Shown here in pieces: positions 44,718 through 54,094 of a stretch of DNA of 64,000 nt. The DNA comes from Eutrophocola salsuginis (GTDB taxonomy: Bacteria; Pseudomonadota; Gammaproteobacteria; Pseudomonadales; Pseudohongiellaceae): NCBI GenBank assembly GCA_038147195.1, contig JAYQTB010000004.1:868001-932000 (forward strand), in the 5' to 3' direction. The position numbers were made by a program, and so were the translations under genes. Position 1 is the stretch's first letter; every line of letters begins with the position of its first letter. The notes under the pieces are model-generated. The model made no database searches, was not told where the DNA came from, and saw only the letters and a list, made by a program, of their open reading frames with translations.

Positions 44718-45788
44718 TTATGAGGCCCCTATTTTCAGGGTATCCAGAGTGCGTGTTGGGAAGGCGATATCAGCATCATGCGCGTGGATGATATCGATGA
44801 TCTTAAGCAGCACATCCTGCTTAATTTCGTGGAATTTCACCCACTCTGTGGTTTTTGTGAATGTGTAAATGAAGAAATCCAGGCTAGAATCCGACAGGGT
44901 ATTGAAATTAACGATAAGGGTTTGCCCGGTATCGATTTCAGGGTGATTTTCAAGCATCTGCCTTACGGCAGCGACGATCTCGCCCATTTTGGCGGAATCA
45001 CAATAGCGCAGGCCGAAAGTTTCGTTTATGCGCCGGTTGGACATCCTGGAGGGATTTTCTAGTATGATCGTGTTGAACATGGAGTTCGGAATGTACAGCG
45101 GGCGTTTGTCAAATGTGCGGATCTTGGTCAACCGCCAGCCGATATCCTCCACTGTGCCCTCAATGTTGCGGTCAGGAGAACGAACCCAGTCGCCGATAGA
45201 AAACGGCCGGTCCAGATAGACCATCAGGCTACCAAAAAAGTTTGCTAGCAGGTCCTTGGCTGCGAAGCCGACGGCAATGCCGCCAATACCGCCGAATGCA
45301 AGTACGCCGCTTACACTGATACCCAGAGTTTGCAGGATGACCAGTGCACCGGTAATCATGACCGAAATACGCAACAGGCGGCCAATCACCTTGACGGTGA
45401 CCTCATCCGTATCGACTTCACTGAGTTCGCGTCTGGCGATGATGCTGTCTTCCACGTTACGGATGAGTCTTGCCAGGAACATCATGAGCAGGATGATGAT
45501 AGCGATATGACGCGCAAGGGTGTTGTACTGGAATATCTCGTTATCGGAAACCTTTTCGACGATCTCAGCCGCTATTGACAAGCCGATGACCCACACGAGA
45601 AGCAATAGTGGACGCCTGCAGGCATCCACCAGGGCATCATCCCAAACATTCTTGGAATATTTCGCCCTGTCCATGAAACGACGCAGGACGATGCGCACTA
45701 TGAAATTAATTAATACCGTGGCAACAACAATACCGAATACGTGCAGTATCCAGTTGTTGTTTTCTATCCAGGCGAAGAGTGCTTCCAT
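44718..45788 (-). CDS. MscS-family mechanosensitive ion channel
   Basis: A 356-residue inner-membrane protein with four or five transmembrane helices. The pore-lining helix region GVLAFGGIGGIAVGFAAKDL is followed by LANFFGSLMVYLDRPFSIGDWV, the MscS signature. The C-terminal cytoplasmic domain contains GTVEDIGWRLTKIRTFD and a long alpha-beta tail. It is larger than E. coli MscS (286) and resembles the YbdG/YnaI-sized group. It releases solutes upon hypo-osmotic shock. It lies 24 bases after topA, so it may share that transcript. Confidence 0.93.
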   Translation of the reverse strand: MEALFAWIENNNWILHVFGIVVATVLINFIVRIVLRRFMDRAKYSKNVWDDALVDACRRPLLLLVWVIGLSIAAEIVEKVSDNEIFQYNTLARHIAIIILLMMFLARLIRNVEDSIIARRELSEVDTDEVTVKVIGRLLRISVMITGALVILQTLGISVSGVLAFGGIGGIAVGFAAKDLLANFFGSLMVYLDRPFSIGDWVRSPDRNIEGTVEDIGWRLTKIRTFDKRPLYIPNSMFNTIILENPSRMSNRRINETFGLRYCDSAKMGEIVAAVRQMLENHPEIDTGQTLIVNFNTLSDSSLDFFIYTFTKTTEWVKFHEIKQDVLLKIIDIIHAHDADIAFPTRTLDTLKIGAS

Positions 45789-45812
45789 GGGTGAGTGCCA
45801 GTATCAGGGAGC

Positions 45813-48479
45813 TCAGGCAGACTTTGCGATTTCGCTTTCCTTGCCGTCTTCGATCCAGCGGCCCTTGCGGTAGAACGCTTTCCAGCCTGTGGGTTTCTTG
45901 TCGATTTCGCTCTGTATGTACTGCTCCTTGTTCTTGCGACTGAATTTCACGACGGTCATGTTGCCGTCTGGATCTTCGATCGGCGCTTTCATGATGAAGG
46001 CATACTTGGGATCGATCTCGTCCTTGTGGGGCAGCAACTCTTTCACAAAAGGAGCGCGCGTTTCCCGATTTTTGGGAAACTGACTGGCAGCTAGGAAGAG
46101 ACCTGCAGCACCGTCGCGCAATACATAGGTGTCATCGACTTTCTCGCACCGCAGCTCGGGCATCGGTACCGGGTCCATCTTGGGGGGCGCGGCTTCACCG
46201 TTACGCAGCAGTTTGCGCGTATTTTTACAGGCATCACTGGTACAGCCAAAATACTTGCCGAAGCGGCCATTCTTGAGCTGCATATCGGCACCGCACTTAT
46301 CGCATTCGAGGATCGGTCCATCATAGCCCTTTAGCTTGAACTTGCCCTCTTCCACCTCGAAACCTGAACAGCTTGGATTGTTGCCGCAAACATGGAGCTT
46401 GCGATATTCATCGATTAGGTAGGAATCCATCGCAGTATCGCAGTTCTTGCAGCGATGCTTGTGCAGGAGCAGGCGCGACTCGGCTTCATCATCTGCATCC
46501 ACGCTGATGGCCTCATCACCCGGGGTGAGGTTCATGGTGCTCTTGCAACGCTCTTTCGGCTGCAGATTGTACCCTGAACAGCCAAGGAAGACCCCGGTAG
46601 AACCGGTGCGGATTTGCAAATTCCTTCCACAAGTATGGCACTTGATGTCAGTTTCCGTAGGATTATTCTCGCGCATGCCATTGGCATCGGACTGCGCCGC
46701 CTCAAGCTGCTTGGTGAAGTCGGCATAGAAGTTGTTGAGGACTTCAATCCATTCCTTATTGCCCTGCGCGATGTCGTCGAGGTTTTCTTCCATGCGCGCA
46801 GTGAATTCGTAGTCCATTAGATCCGTGAAATTTTCTACTAGGCGGTCGGTGACGATGTCTCCCATCTTCTGGGCATAGAAACGGCGATTTTCGAGTTTCA
46901 CATAACCGCGATCCTGGATAGTGGAAATAATAGAGGCATAGGTGGAGGGACGACCAATATCGCGTTTTTCGAGTTCCTTGACCAGGCTTGCCTCCGTGTA
47001 CCGGGGTGGCGGCTTGGTGAAGTGCTGCATGGGTTCCAGGTTGGCCAACGGAAGTGTCTCGCCCACTTTCATGTCCGGCAGTTCCACGTCGCCGTCCTTG
47101 TTGGCCGGCAGCACCCGGGTATAACCGTCAAACTCCATGATACGGCCCTTGATGCGCAGCTCGTATCCGGCAGCGTTTACCTTCACGGTCGAGCTCTTGT
47201 AGCGGGCCGGTGTCATCTGGCATGCCAGGAACTGCTGCCAGATCAGGTTGTAGAGACGTACAGCATCTCTGTCGAGTCCGTCGAGGCGCGAGGAATTTTC
47301 ACGCACCTCCACGTCGGAGGGCCGGATCGCCTCGTGGGCCTCCTGAGCCCCTTCACGGCTGGAATAACGGTTTGGCGATTCGGGCAGGTACTTGTCACCG
47401 AATTTGGTCTTAATGAATTCCCGCGCCATGGTCAGAGCATCATTGCTGAGCGCCGTGGAGTCAGTTCGCATGTAGGTGATGAAACCGGCTTCATAGAGGC
47501 GCTGGGCCATGGTCATGGTCTTCTTCACGGTAAAGCCAAGGCGCGTTGAGGCGGCTTGTTGCAGGGTCGATGTAATAAAAGGAGCGCGTGGCTTGGAGGA
47601 TGTTGGCTTGTCGTCACGTTCAGCAACGACATAGGAGGCCGCTTCGAGTTCTATTATGGCAGCCTTAATATCCACTTCGTTCTTCGGCTTGAAATCACTG
47701 CCCCTGCATTTAGCAACTTCGAATCGCAAGGGCTCTATACCAGCCTTGCCCTGCATGCTATCAATCAGGAGGTTGGCATATAATTCCCAGTATTCCTCGG
47801 GTACGAATGCGCGGATTTCCTGCTCTCTCTCAACCAGGAGACGCACAGCCACGGATTGTACACGGCCGGCGGAAAGGCCCCTGGCCACCTTGGCCCAGAG
47901 CAGCGGCGATACCATGAAGCCCACCACTCGATCGAGGAAACGGCGAGCCTGCTGCGCCTGGACATGCTTCATATCCACTTCCCCGGGGTGGGAAAAAGCT
48001 TCGGCGATAGCCTTCTTGGTAATCTCGTTGAATACAACGCGCTTGTAACGTGAATCATCACCACCAATGGCCTCACGTAGGTGCCAAGCGATGGCTTCAC
48101 CTTCGCGGTCAAGATCGGTCGCTAGATAGATTGTATTGGCATCCTTGGCGAACTTCTTAAGTTCGCTAACGACCTTTTCCTTACCGGGCAGAATTTTGTA
48201 GTTGGCCTTCCATCCATGTTCTGGATCGATTCCCATGCGGGCAATTAGCTGTTCACGGGCCTTTTTTGCTTTGTGGATACGTTTCTTTTCCGGATCCATC
48301 TTGCGAGTTTCGGCTGCGGCCTTGGCACGTGCCTTAGCATCCACTGCGTCTTTGGAACCACTGGTGGGCAGGTCTCGAATATGACCTACGGATGACTTTA
48401 CTATAAAGTCATTGCCGAGGTATTTGTTAATTGTCTTGGCCTTAGCTGGCGACTCAACAATAACCAACGATTTACTCAT
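45813..48479 (-). CDS. topA: DNA topoisomerase I
   Basis: An 888-residue type IA topoisomerase. The TOPRIM domain begins LVIVESPAKAKTINKYLG and includes ATDLDREGEAIAW. The active-site tyrosine is in GFITYMRTDSTAL. Three C-terminal C4 zinc fingers are visible: CHTCGRNLQI to ERC, CKNCDTAMD to NPSC, and CDKCGADMQ to DAC; a zinc-less ribbon follows. It relaxes negative supercoils and prevents R-loops. The size matches E. coli TopA (865). An upstream promoter with an internal dyad is at 48554-48582. Confidence 0.97.
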   Translation of the reverse strand: MSKSLVIVESPAKAKTINKYLGNDFIVKSSVGHIRDLPTSGSKDAVDAKARAKAAAETRKMDPEKKRIHKAKKAREQLIARMGIDPEHGWKANYKILPGKEKVVSELKKFAKDANTIYLATDLDREGEAIAWHLREAIGGDDSRYKRVVFNEITKKAIAEAFSHPGEVDMKHVQAQQARRFLDRVVGFMVSPLLWAKVARGLSAGRVQSVAVRLLVEREQEIRAFVPEEYWELYANLLIDSMQGKAGIEPLRFEVAKCRGSDFKPKNEVDIKAAIIELEAASYVVAERDDKPTSSKPRAPFITSTLQQAASTRLGFTVKKTMTMAQRLYEAGFITYMRTDSTALSNDALTMAREFIKTKFGDKYLPESPNRYSSREGAQEAHEAIRPSDVEVRENSSRLDGLDRDAVRLYNLIWQQFLACQMTPARYKSSTVKVNAAGYELRIKGRIMEFDGYTRVLPANKDGDVELPDMKVGETLPLANLEPMQHFTKPPPRYTEASLVKELEKRDIGRPSTYASIISTIQDRGYVKLENRRFYAQKMGDIVTDRLVENFTDLMDYEFTARMEENLDDIAQGNKEWIEVLNNFYADFTKQLEAAQSDANGMRENNPTETDIKCHTCGRNLQIRTGSTGVFLGCSGYNLQPKERCKSTMNLTPGDEAISVDADDEAESRLLLHKHRCKNCDTAMDSYLIDEYRKLHVCGNNPSCSGFEVEEGKFKLKGYDGPILECDKCGADMQLKNGRFGKYFGCTSDACKNTRKLLRNGEAAPPKMDPVPMPELRCEKVDDTYVLRDGAAGLFLAASQFPKNRETRAPFVKELLPHKDEIDPKYAFIMKAPIEDPDGNMTVVKFSRKNKEQYIQSEIDKKPTGWKAFYRKGRWIEDGKESEIAKSA

Positions 48480-48553
48480 GAAGACTTTGTCTACCGAAAT
48501 TTTGTTTTATTAAATGAAAATATTTGCCATTGGTTAAGCAAAAACAGGCGACA

Positions 48554-48582
48554 TGATTAATGACATTTCCTGTCAGGGTCAA
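48554..48582 (-). promoter_or_regulatory. Candidate topA promoter with internal dyad
   Basis: On the minus strand TTGACC (48582-48577) and TAATCA (48559-48554) are separated by 17 bases. The spacer is occupied by an inverted repeat, TGACA and TGTCA around 5 bases (plus strand 48561-48575), as an operator would be. Confidence 0.5.
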
Positions 48583-48910
48583 TAGTCGACAATAAAATTC
48601 TTGTCTCTACTGTATTACTGCACACAATCAGAATGCGAAATATGGGGTATTTATTGGTGTTTTACATATCGCTGTTTGCTTTATGCGAAAAATTTTCCGA
48701 CTGAGCGCTAAAAAAAGCCGGCATTAAACCAGAGGAAATCAAAAAAAGGAAGGGGCGGGATCATTCACGAGTTACAAGTACCAGGTCGAAAAGAGGTGCA
48801 ACGTGATTGGCTGGCCAGAAGAATTTCCGACACTTTAGGCATATAAAAATACTGAATAATCAATTTACTTAGGCAAGCTGCCCGGGATTCCAGTTGTGTT
48901 ATCTGGGACT
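48583..48910. other. Intergenic spacer between topA promoter and ilvE end
   Basis: This 328-base stretch is AT-rich on the topA side. I find no reading frame with protein-like content, no strong hairpin with a T-run and no repeat. It presumably holds only topA upstream control sequence and the ilvE 3' end. Confidence 0.5.
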
Positions 48911-49948
48911 TCAAACTTCTACAGTCCAGCCATAGGTGTCCGCCCTTTCACCGCTCTGAATCTGGCGCAACAGGTCATACAGTTGCTGCATTACGGGACC
49001 GACTTCTTCTCCGTTGCCGTAGAAACTGTGCCAGATATCATCGAACCAGATCTTACCTACAGGCGACAGGACCGCGGCTGTTCCGCAAGCAGCCACCTCA
49101 ACAAAAGAGTCGATTTCTACACGCAGTTCGATGGGCCGTTCTTCAGTAGCAAGGCCAAGGTCATTAGCGGCGATATCCATGATAGAACGCCGGGTGATGC
49201 TGGGCAGGATCGCCTTGGATTTTGGGGTAATCAGCGTATTGTCGCTGGTGTAGATGAGGATGTTCGCCGATCCTGCTTCTTCTATATATCTTCTTTCTGC
49301 CGCATCCAGGTACAGCGCCTCGTTGGCGCCTTTCTCCTGGGCCTTGCGCGTGGCATACAACCCGCCTGGATAATTGGCACCGGCCTTGACATCACCGGTG
49401 CCTTGGGGTGCGGCGCGGTCGAAATCCGACACCGCCAGCTTGATGACAGGCAAACCACCACTCTTGTAATAAGGACCAACCGGAGAAACCATAACCCTGA
49501 ACTCATATTCCTTGGCCGGGCGCAATCCCATGTTCTCGCCGATGCCGATAAGCAGTGGACGTATATACAGTGAGGCGCCAGTCCCGTAAGGCGGTACCCA
49601 GGCGGCATTGGCACGAACCGCTTCCTTCACACCACGCAGAAACAACTCCTCCGGAACAACCGGCATCGATAAGCGTTCAGCGGTATTGCGCATACGCTGG
49701 AAGTTGAGTTCTGGACGAAAGAGCAGGATTCGGCCGTCTTCGGCAGTCTGAGCCTTCATACCCTCGAAACACTGCTGGGCGTAATGCAGCGCCGGCGATC
49801 CTTCATGAATGTGCATAATTTCGTCGTTGGTCAGCTCACCCTCGGACCACTCACCTTTGCGCCAGCGAGCGACAAAGCGATGATCAGTGCGGGTGTATTC
49901 AAAACCCAGGCTCTTCCAATCGATGGGCTTTTTCTCTTGCGCGTTCAT
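48911..49948 (-). CDS. ilvE: Branched-chain amino acid aminotransferase
   Basis: 345 residues from the ATG at 49948 (a TTG two codons earlier is less likely). It belongs to the fold-type IV BCAT group of the eukaryote-like length (about 340-350). HIHEGSPALHYAQQCFEGMKAQ and LFRPELNFQRM are typical, and the PLP lysine lies in VKAGANYPGGLYATRKAQ (lysine in the G-A-N-Y region). EAGSANILIY and LPSITRRSIMDIA complete the signature. It catalyses the last step of Leu, Ile and Val synthesis. Divergent from tatD. Confidence 0.93.
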   Translation of the reverse strand: MNAQEKKPIDWKSLGFEYTRTDHRFVARWRKGEWSEGELTNDEIMHIHEGSPALHYAQQCFEGMKAQTAEDGRILLFRPELNFQRMRNTAERLSMPVVPEELFLRGVKEAVRANAAWVPPYGTGASLYIRPLLIGIGENMGLRPAKEYEFRVMVSPVGPYYKSGGLPVIKLAVSDFDRAAPQGTGDVKAGANYPGGLYATRKAQEKGANEALYLDAAERRYIEEAGSANILIYTSDNTLITPKSKAILPSITRRSIMDIAANDLGLATEERPIELRVEIDSFVEVAACGTAAVLSPVGKIWFDDIWHSFYGNGEEVGPVMQQLYDLLRQIQSGERADTYGWTVEV

Positions 49949-50135
49949 AACCAAAAATCAGAATCCAGAAATCTAAAAGGGCGCTATTATAACTGGCAAA
50001 TTCCTTTTTCTCTCTTTTTTTCACGAGTAAAGAGCAAGGAGTATTAGTTCGATTTAACTCATTGCACTTTGTTTCTTGCGCCTTCTCTCTTGGGTTACCA
50101 TACCGGTGAATGTTTCGCAGTATTTCCCCACGCCC

Positions 50136-50939
50136 ATGACTTCAAATTCTACCTATCCACTGATCGATATCGGCGCAAACCTCAGCCATGAAAGCTTCAG
50201 CCACGACCTAGATAGGGTGCTCGATGATGCCCGGGCAGCGGGAATCGAACAGATACTAGTTACCGGCACCTCAGTACTAGCCAGTACTGAGGCAGCCAGC
50301 CTGGCTGAACATTTCCCGGGATTCCTCTATAGCACCGCAGGTATCCATCCCCATGATGCCGTCCATGAGGATATCGCAGCCATCGCAAGCCTTGAAAACC
50401 TGGCCACCAAACCCTGTGTCAAAGCGGTAGGCGAAACCGGTCTAGATTATTTTCGGGACTTTTCTCCACGGGAGCGCCAGCGCGAGGCCTTCACAGACCA
50501 ACTGGCTCTGGCTGTGAAACTCGGTATGCCTGTCTTCCTGCACCAGCGTGACGGGCACGCCGACTTCATGGCCCTTCTCAGGAAATACCGCAACGCCCTG
50601 CCCAGTGGTGTCGTACATTGTTTCACTGGAACGGAAGCTGAGCTGCGTGATTACCTGGACCTCGACATGCACATCGGTATTACCGGCTGGATCTGCGACG
50701 AGCGGCGAGGCCATCACCTGCACGAGATCGTCAAACTGATTCCCGCCAACCGACTCATGCTCGAAACCGACTCTCCGTATCTGATGCCGCGTACGATCAG
50801 GCCAAAGCCCAAAACTCGTCGCAATGAACCCGCCAACCTGGTTCATGTGCTAGAGCGTGTTGCTGAGTGCCTGGGTAAATCCGATAAATCCATAGCCGAG
50901 CAGACTACCCAAACGGCCAGGGATTTTTTCGGCATATAA
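50136..50939 (+). CDS. tatD: TatD-type metal-dependent DNase
   Basis: 267 residues from the ATG at 50136 (MTSNSTYPLIDIGANLS). It follows true TatD rather than YcfH/YjjV: the first motif is DIGANL in place of DxHxH, followed by TAGIHPHD, VGETGLDYFRDFSP, MPVFLHQRD, VVHCFTG, IGITGWICDERRG and ETDSPYLMPR. The E. coli protein is a 3'-5' exonuclease acting on single-stranded DNA and RNA, linked to hydrogen peroxide damage repair. An upstream ATG at 50076 would add a weak, non-conserved extension. Stand-alone gene, not linked to tat translocase genes. Confidence 0.92.
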   Translation: MTSNSTYPLIDIGANLSHESFSHDLDRVLDDARAAGIEQILVTGTSVLASTEAASLAEHFPGFLYSTAGIHPHDAVHEDIAAIASLENLATKPCVKAVGETGLDYFRDFSPRERQREAFTDQLALAVKLGMPVFLHQRDGHADFMALLRKYRNALPSGVVHCFTGTEAELRDYLDLDMHIGITGWICDERRGHHLHEIVKLIPANRLMLETDSPYLMPRTIRPKPKTRRNEPANLVHVLERVAECLGKSDKSIAEQTTQTARDFFGI

Positions 50940-51125
50940 TCTTTGTTACATTTTGCGAGATATAAAAAAAGAGATTTTCTGACAGCCGTTATAGCAGTGG
51001 GGGTATCACCTTTCTTAGTGATTTTCCAACACGCAAGAATTCAATCGCCTGCTCAGTCTCGGTTTCGAAGATACCTGCTATATCGACACAAATTGTTATG
51101 GCGTGCAATAAGAAGCCTGGCACAT

Positions 51126-51392
51126 CTAGATCATATAATCTCTCGCCGCTACGAAACCGAGAAACGCTTCCTCGGTGAACGGCCAACCCAGTTCCGCTTC
51201 TCCGTTTGCAAACCGAATTACCGGTATCCGGATTCCGTACTTGTCCAGTAGGGCATCCGAGTTACTGATATCCACCTCCTCGATGACCAGGCCCAAGCGG
51301 GCCAGATGAGGTGTCATAAGCCCATGCGCGGTCTCGCAAAGGTGGCAGGCCGGCGTCGAATACAAAATCAGTGTGGAATCCGGGGCTGGCAT
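51126..51392 (-). CDS. Glutaredoxin-like protein (DUF836 type)
   Basis: 88 residues from the ATG at 51392; an in-frame TTG at 51443 would add an unconserved start. It has a thioredoxin-fold start LILYSTPACHLCETA with a CxxC (CHLC) pair, the cis-proline region IRIPVIRF and a C-terminal LGWPFTEEAFLGFV. This matches the small DUF836 glutaredoxin-like family found in many gammaproteobacteria. The substrate is unknown. It is divergent from the moxR operon, with about 245 bp to the moxR ATG. The 186 bases between its stop and tatD show nothing. Confidence 0.82.
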   Translation of the reverse strand: MPAPDSTLILYSTPACHLCETAHGLMTPHLARLGLVIEEVDISNSDALLDKYGIRIPVIRFANGEAELGWPFTEEAFLGFVAARDYMI

Positions 51393-51637
51393 GGGCAAAT
51401 AGGGTCCTTTCAAGGGTTTGCAGGTGGCTGGCGAGGTAGTCAATTTTCACTATATAAGCCATCGGAAAGCTCCACAAGTAACATTTTCAATGCATTGGGA
51501 TTCACTATAGAATCGGTTTTTTGTTCGTACCGGCATCCTTGGGGGGTAGCCTTTTGAGGCGCTATTCAGGCGCGACAGCCATGTCCGGGCAGCAGAAGAG
51601 ACGCAGTAAACCTGTAGTAAAGGAAGAGAATCCATAC

Positions 51638-52597
51638 ATGACGCAAATCGAAGTAATCACCTCGCTGAAAAACTGGATGTCACAGCACATCATTGGACAG
51701 GAAAAACTGATCGACCGCCTGCTGATCGCCCTATTGGCCGATGGTCATTTGCTGGTAGAGGGCGCACCAGGGCTGGCCAAGACCAAGGCCATCAAGAACC
51801 TTTCCGAGGGCATCGAAGGTGATTTTCACCGTATCCAGTTCACACCTGACTTACTGCCGAGCGATATCACCGGCACCGAGGTCTACCATGCCGAGGATGG
51901 CAGCTTCCGCTTCCAGCAGGGCCCAATTTTCCATAACCTGGTCCTTGCAGACGAGATCAACCGTGCTCCTGCCAAGGTACAGTCCGCCCTCCTCGAAGCC
52001 ATGGCTGAACACCAGGTGAGTGTTGGTCGCGAGACTTTCCAGTTGCCGAAACTGTTTCTCGTCATGGCCACGCAGAATCCCATCGAGCAGGAAGGCACAT
52101 ATCCCTTGCCCGAAGCCCAACTCGACCGTTTCCTCATGCACGTGACCGTGGATTACCCAGATACAGATTCGGAGCGACAAATCCTACACCTAGTCAGGGA
52201 CGAAGCACGCAATATTGGCACTACGCCACCGTCAATCGTGGTCCAGTCCATCCTGTTCGAGGCGCGCCAGGAAGTGCTCAACATGCATATGGCCGACACC
52301 GTCGAGGAGTACATCCTGCAGCTGGTCATGGCCACGCGTAACCCGGCGCCATACAGCGAAGACCTTGCAAAGTGGATTGAGTTCGGCGCAAGTCCGCGAG
52401 GGACCATCTCACTCGACCTGTGCTCACGCGCCCATGCCTGGCTCAAGGGCAAGGAATTCGTTAGTCCAGAAGACATCCATGAAGTGTTCCATGATGTCCT
52501 ACGCCATCGCGTGTTGCTCAGCTTCGAGGCAGAAGCCGCCGGTGTTGATCCCGACCAGGTTCTCACCCGCATCCTGGAACTGGTGCCAGCCGCCTGA
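51638..52597 (+). CDS. MoxR-family AAA+ ATPase
   Basis: 319 residues from the ATG at 51638, which has AGGAAGAG 9 bases before it; two ATGs farther upstream in frame (51521, 51581) lack this. Walker A is EGAPGLAKTKA, Walker B is LADEINRAPAK, and GTYPLPEAQLDRF is the MoxR sensor region. MoxR ATPases act as chaperones for VWA-domain partners; the five following genes supply a DUF58 protein and two VWA proteins. It heads the bat operon. A weak promoter TTTTCA-16-TATAGA (51484-51511) precedes it. Confidence 0.93.
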   Translation: MTQIEVITSLKNWMSQHIIGQEKLIDRLLIALLADGHLLVEGAPGLAKTKAIKNLSEGIEGDFHRIQFTPDLLPSDITGTEVYHAEDGSFRFQQGPIFHNLVLADEINRAPAKVQSALLEAMAEHQVSVGRETFQLPKLFLVMATQNPIEQEGTYPLPEAQLDRFLMHVTVDYPDTDSERQILHLVRDEARNIGTTPPSIVVQSILFEARQEVLNMHMADTVEEYILQLVMATRNPAPYSEDLAKWIEFGASPRGTISLDLCSRAHAWLKGKEFVSPEDIHEVFHDVLRHRVLLSFEAEAAGVDPDQVLTRILELVPAA

Positions 52598-52610
52598 CCA
52601 AGGAATTCCC

Positions 52611-53576
52611 TTGTCCCACAAACGCCAGTTAAATGTTCGCCAGGACCAGTACCGCAGCCGCGGCGCCTTTGTCACCCTCGAACAATTGTTCGACCAGCGG
52701 CACGTGGCAAAAACTCTCGAATTGGATTACCAGTCGCGCAGTCGCCTGGGTATGTCGGGTTCACACATCTCTAAACACAAGGGGCGCGGTGTAGACTTTG
52801 AGGAATTTCGTGCCTACCAGCCTGGTGACGATATCCGACAAATCGACTGGCGGGTAACGGCCAGGACCGGCCGCCCCTTCACCAAGGTATTTCGCGAAGA
52901 ACGCGAGCGCCCCGTTATTATCGGCTGTGACCAGAGCCACAACATGTTTTTCGGCAGCCAGGTGGCATTCAAGTCCGTAGTTGCTGCAGAGGCAGCCGCC
53001 ATCATCTGCTGGACCACTGTGGATAATGGCGACCGCGTCGGCGGTGTTGTATTCAGTGACGGAGAACAGGAACTCATCAAGCCCCGCCGGAGCAAACGCT
53101 CCGCCTTGCGCTTTCTTGACATCCTGGCTCGATACAACCAGGATCTCGTCCAGCACCACACCGATGAGCCGGTCACCGGAAAAAACTACCTTCTTCAGGC
53201 CCTGGAGCAGATGTATCGTATCACTCGTCCCGGCTCCAACGTCTACTTGATGAGCGACTTCCAGACGTTCGACGACCGCTGCCGGCAGTACCTGCACCAG
53301 CTGGCGATTCACAACAGCGTCACGTGCATTTTTGTATATGACGGTCTGGAGGAAAACTTGCCAATTCCCGGTGTCTACAGTATCACTGATGGACATAGGC
53401 GCAGCACCATCAATACCTACAAGAAGTCGGTACGCTCGCTTTACCACGACCAGTTCACCGATCGTCAGGCCATGCTGATCAACGAGTTCAACAAGATGAA
53501 GGTTCCCCTGATACCCCTGCGCACCGACCAGGTGGTTCTGGACCAGCTGGAAACATGGAAGCAGAAGACCCTCTAA
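52611..53576 (+). CDS. DUF58 domain protein of the Bat operon
   Basis: 321 residues from a TTG at 52611 with AAGGA 6 bases before. The frame is open farther upstream but there overlaps moxR in another frame. GMSGSHISKHKGRGVDFEEF, YQPGDDIRQIDWRVTARTGRP and FREERERPVI are the DUF58 signature, and the remaining part has a degenerate VWA-like fold (IIGCDQSHNMFFGS). DUF58 proteins occur with MoxR and Bat genes; biochemical role not known. Its 3' end overlaps the next gene by 22 bases. Confidence 0.92.
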   Translation: MSHKRQLNVRQDQYRSRGAFVTLEQLFDQRHVAKTLELDYQSRSRLGMSGSHISKHKGRGVDFEEFRAYQPGDDIRQIDWRVTARTGRPFTKVFREERERPVIIGCDQSHNMFFGSQVAFKSVVAAEAAAIICWTTVDNGDRVGGVVFSDGEQELIKPRRSKRSALRFLDILARYNQDLVQHHTDEPVTGKNYLLQALEQMYRITRPGSNVYLMSDFQTFDDRCRQYLHQLAIHNSVTCIFVYDGLEENLPIPGVYSITDGHRRSTINTYKKSVRSLYHDQFTDRQAMLINEFNKMKVPLIPLRTDQVVLDQLETWKQKTL

Positions 53577-54094
53577 GCCAACTTCGGGACATCCATCTTC
53601 CGGACCCGGTGTCCTTCTGGCCACCCGCCCCGGGCTGGTGGATCCTGCTACTCTGCGTGCTCATTGGCCTGGCCTTCTTGGCGCGGCACGCCTTCGTAGC
53701 GATGATTCGGCGCCGCAGGCTAGAAAGCGTGATGCACGAACTGGACCAGGCATATGTCCGCTTTACCAAACAATCGGCTTTCGAAAACACACGCAACCAG
53801 GCCGGCCTGGACTTTCTGGCTACGGTAAATGTCCTATTGAAACGGGTGGCACAGGTTATGTATCCGGACAGCACCTCTTCTAGGCTGACCGGGCGAGATT
53901 GGCTCCACTTCCTCGATGCCTGTGACCAGGGCAGCGCTTTCAGCCAGGGGCCCGGGTCGGTGCTTGCCGACGGAGCCTATAAACCCACCTTCAATGCCGA
54001 CGGTAATGCGCTCTACCAGGCCGCCAGCACGTGGATCGAAAACCGCTACAAGGCGCCACCACAGCAAAAACACATCGCAGGAGTGGAGGCATGA
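53555..54094 (+). CDS. DUF4381 membrane protein
   Basis: 179 residues. The N-terminus LSQLRDIHLPDPVSFWPPAPGW followed by one transmembrane helix WWILLLCVLIGLAFLA is characteristic of DUF4381, a family restricted to MoxR/Bat operons. The cytosolic remainder is helical with LTGRDWLHFLD near the middle. It overlaps the DUF58 gene by 22 bases and its stop overlaps the next ATG, so translational coupling is likely. Function unknown; probably an inner-membrane part of the Bat complex. Confidence 0.88.
   Translation: MEAEDPLSQLRDIHLPDPVSFWPPAPGWWILLLCVLIGLAFLARHAFVAMIRRRRLESVMHELDQAYVRFTKQSAFENTRNQAGLDFLATVNVLLKRVAQVMYPDSTSSRLTGRDWLHFLDACDQGSAFSQGPGSVLADGAYKPTFNADGNALYQAASTWIENRYKAPPQQKHIAGVEA

Noticed and set aside
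52215..52610. Longer DUF58 protein starting inside moxR
   Set aside because: The extra part is moxR read in another frame; the TTG at 52611 with a ribosome site gives a family-sized protein.
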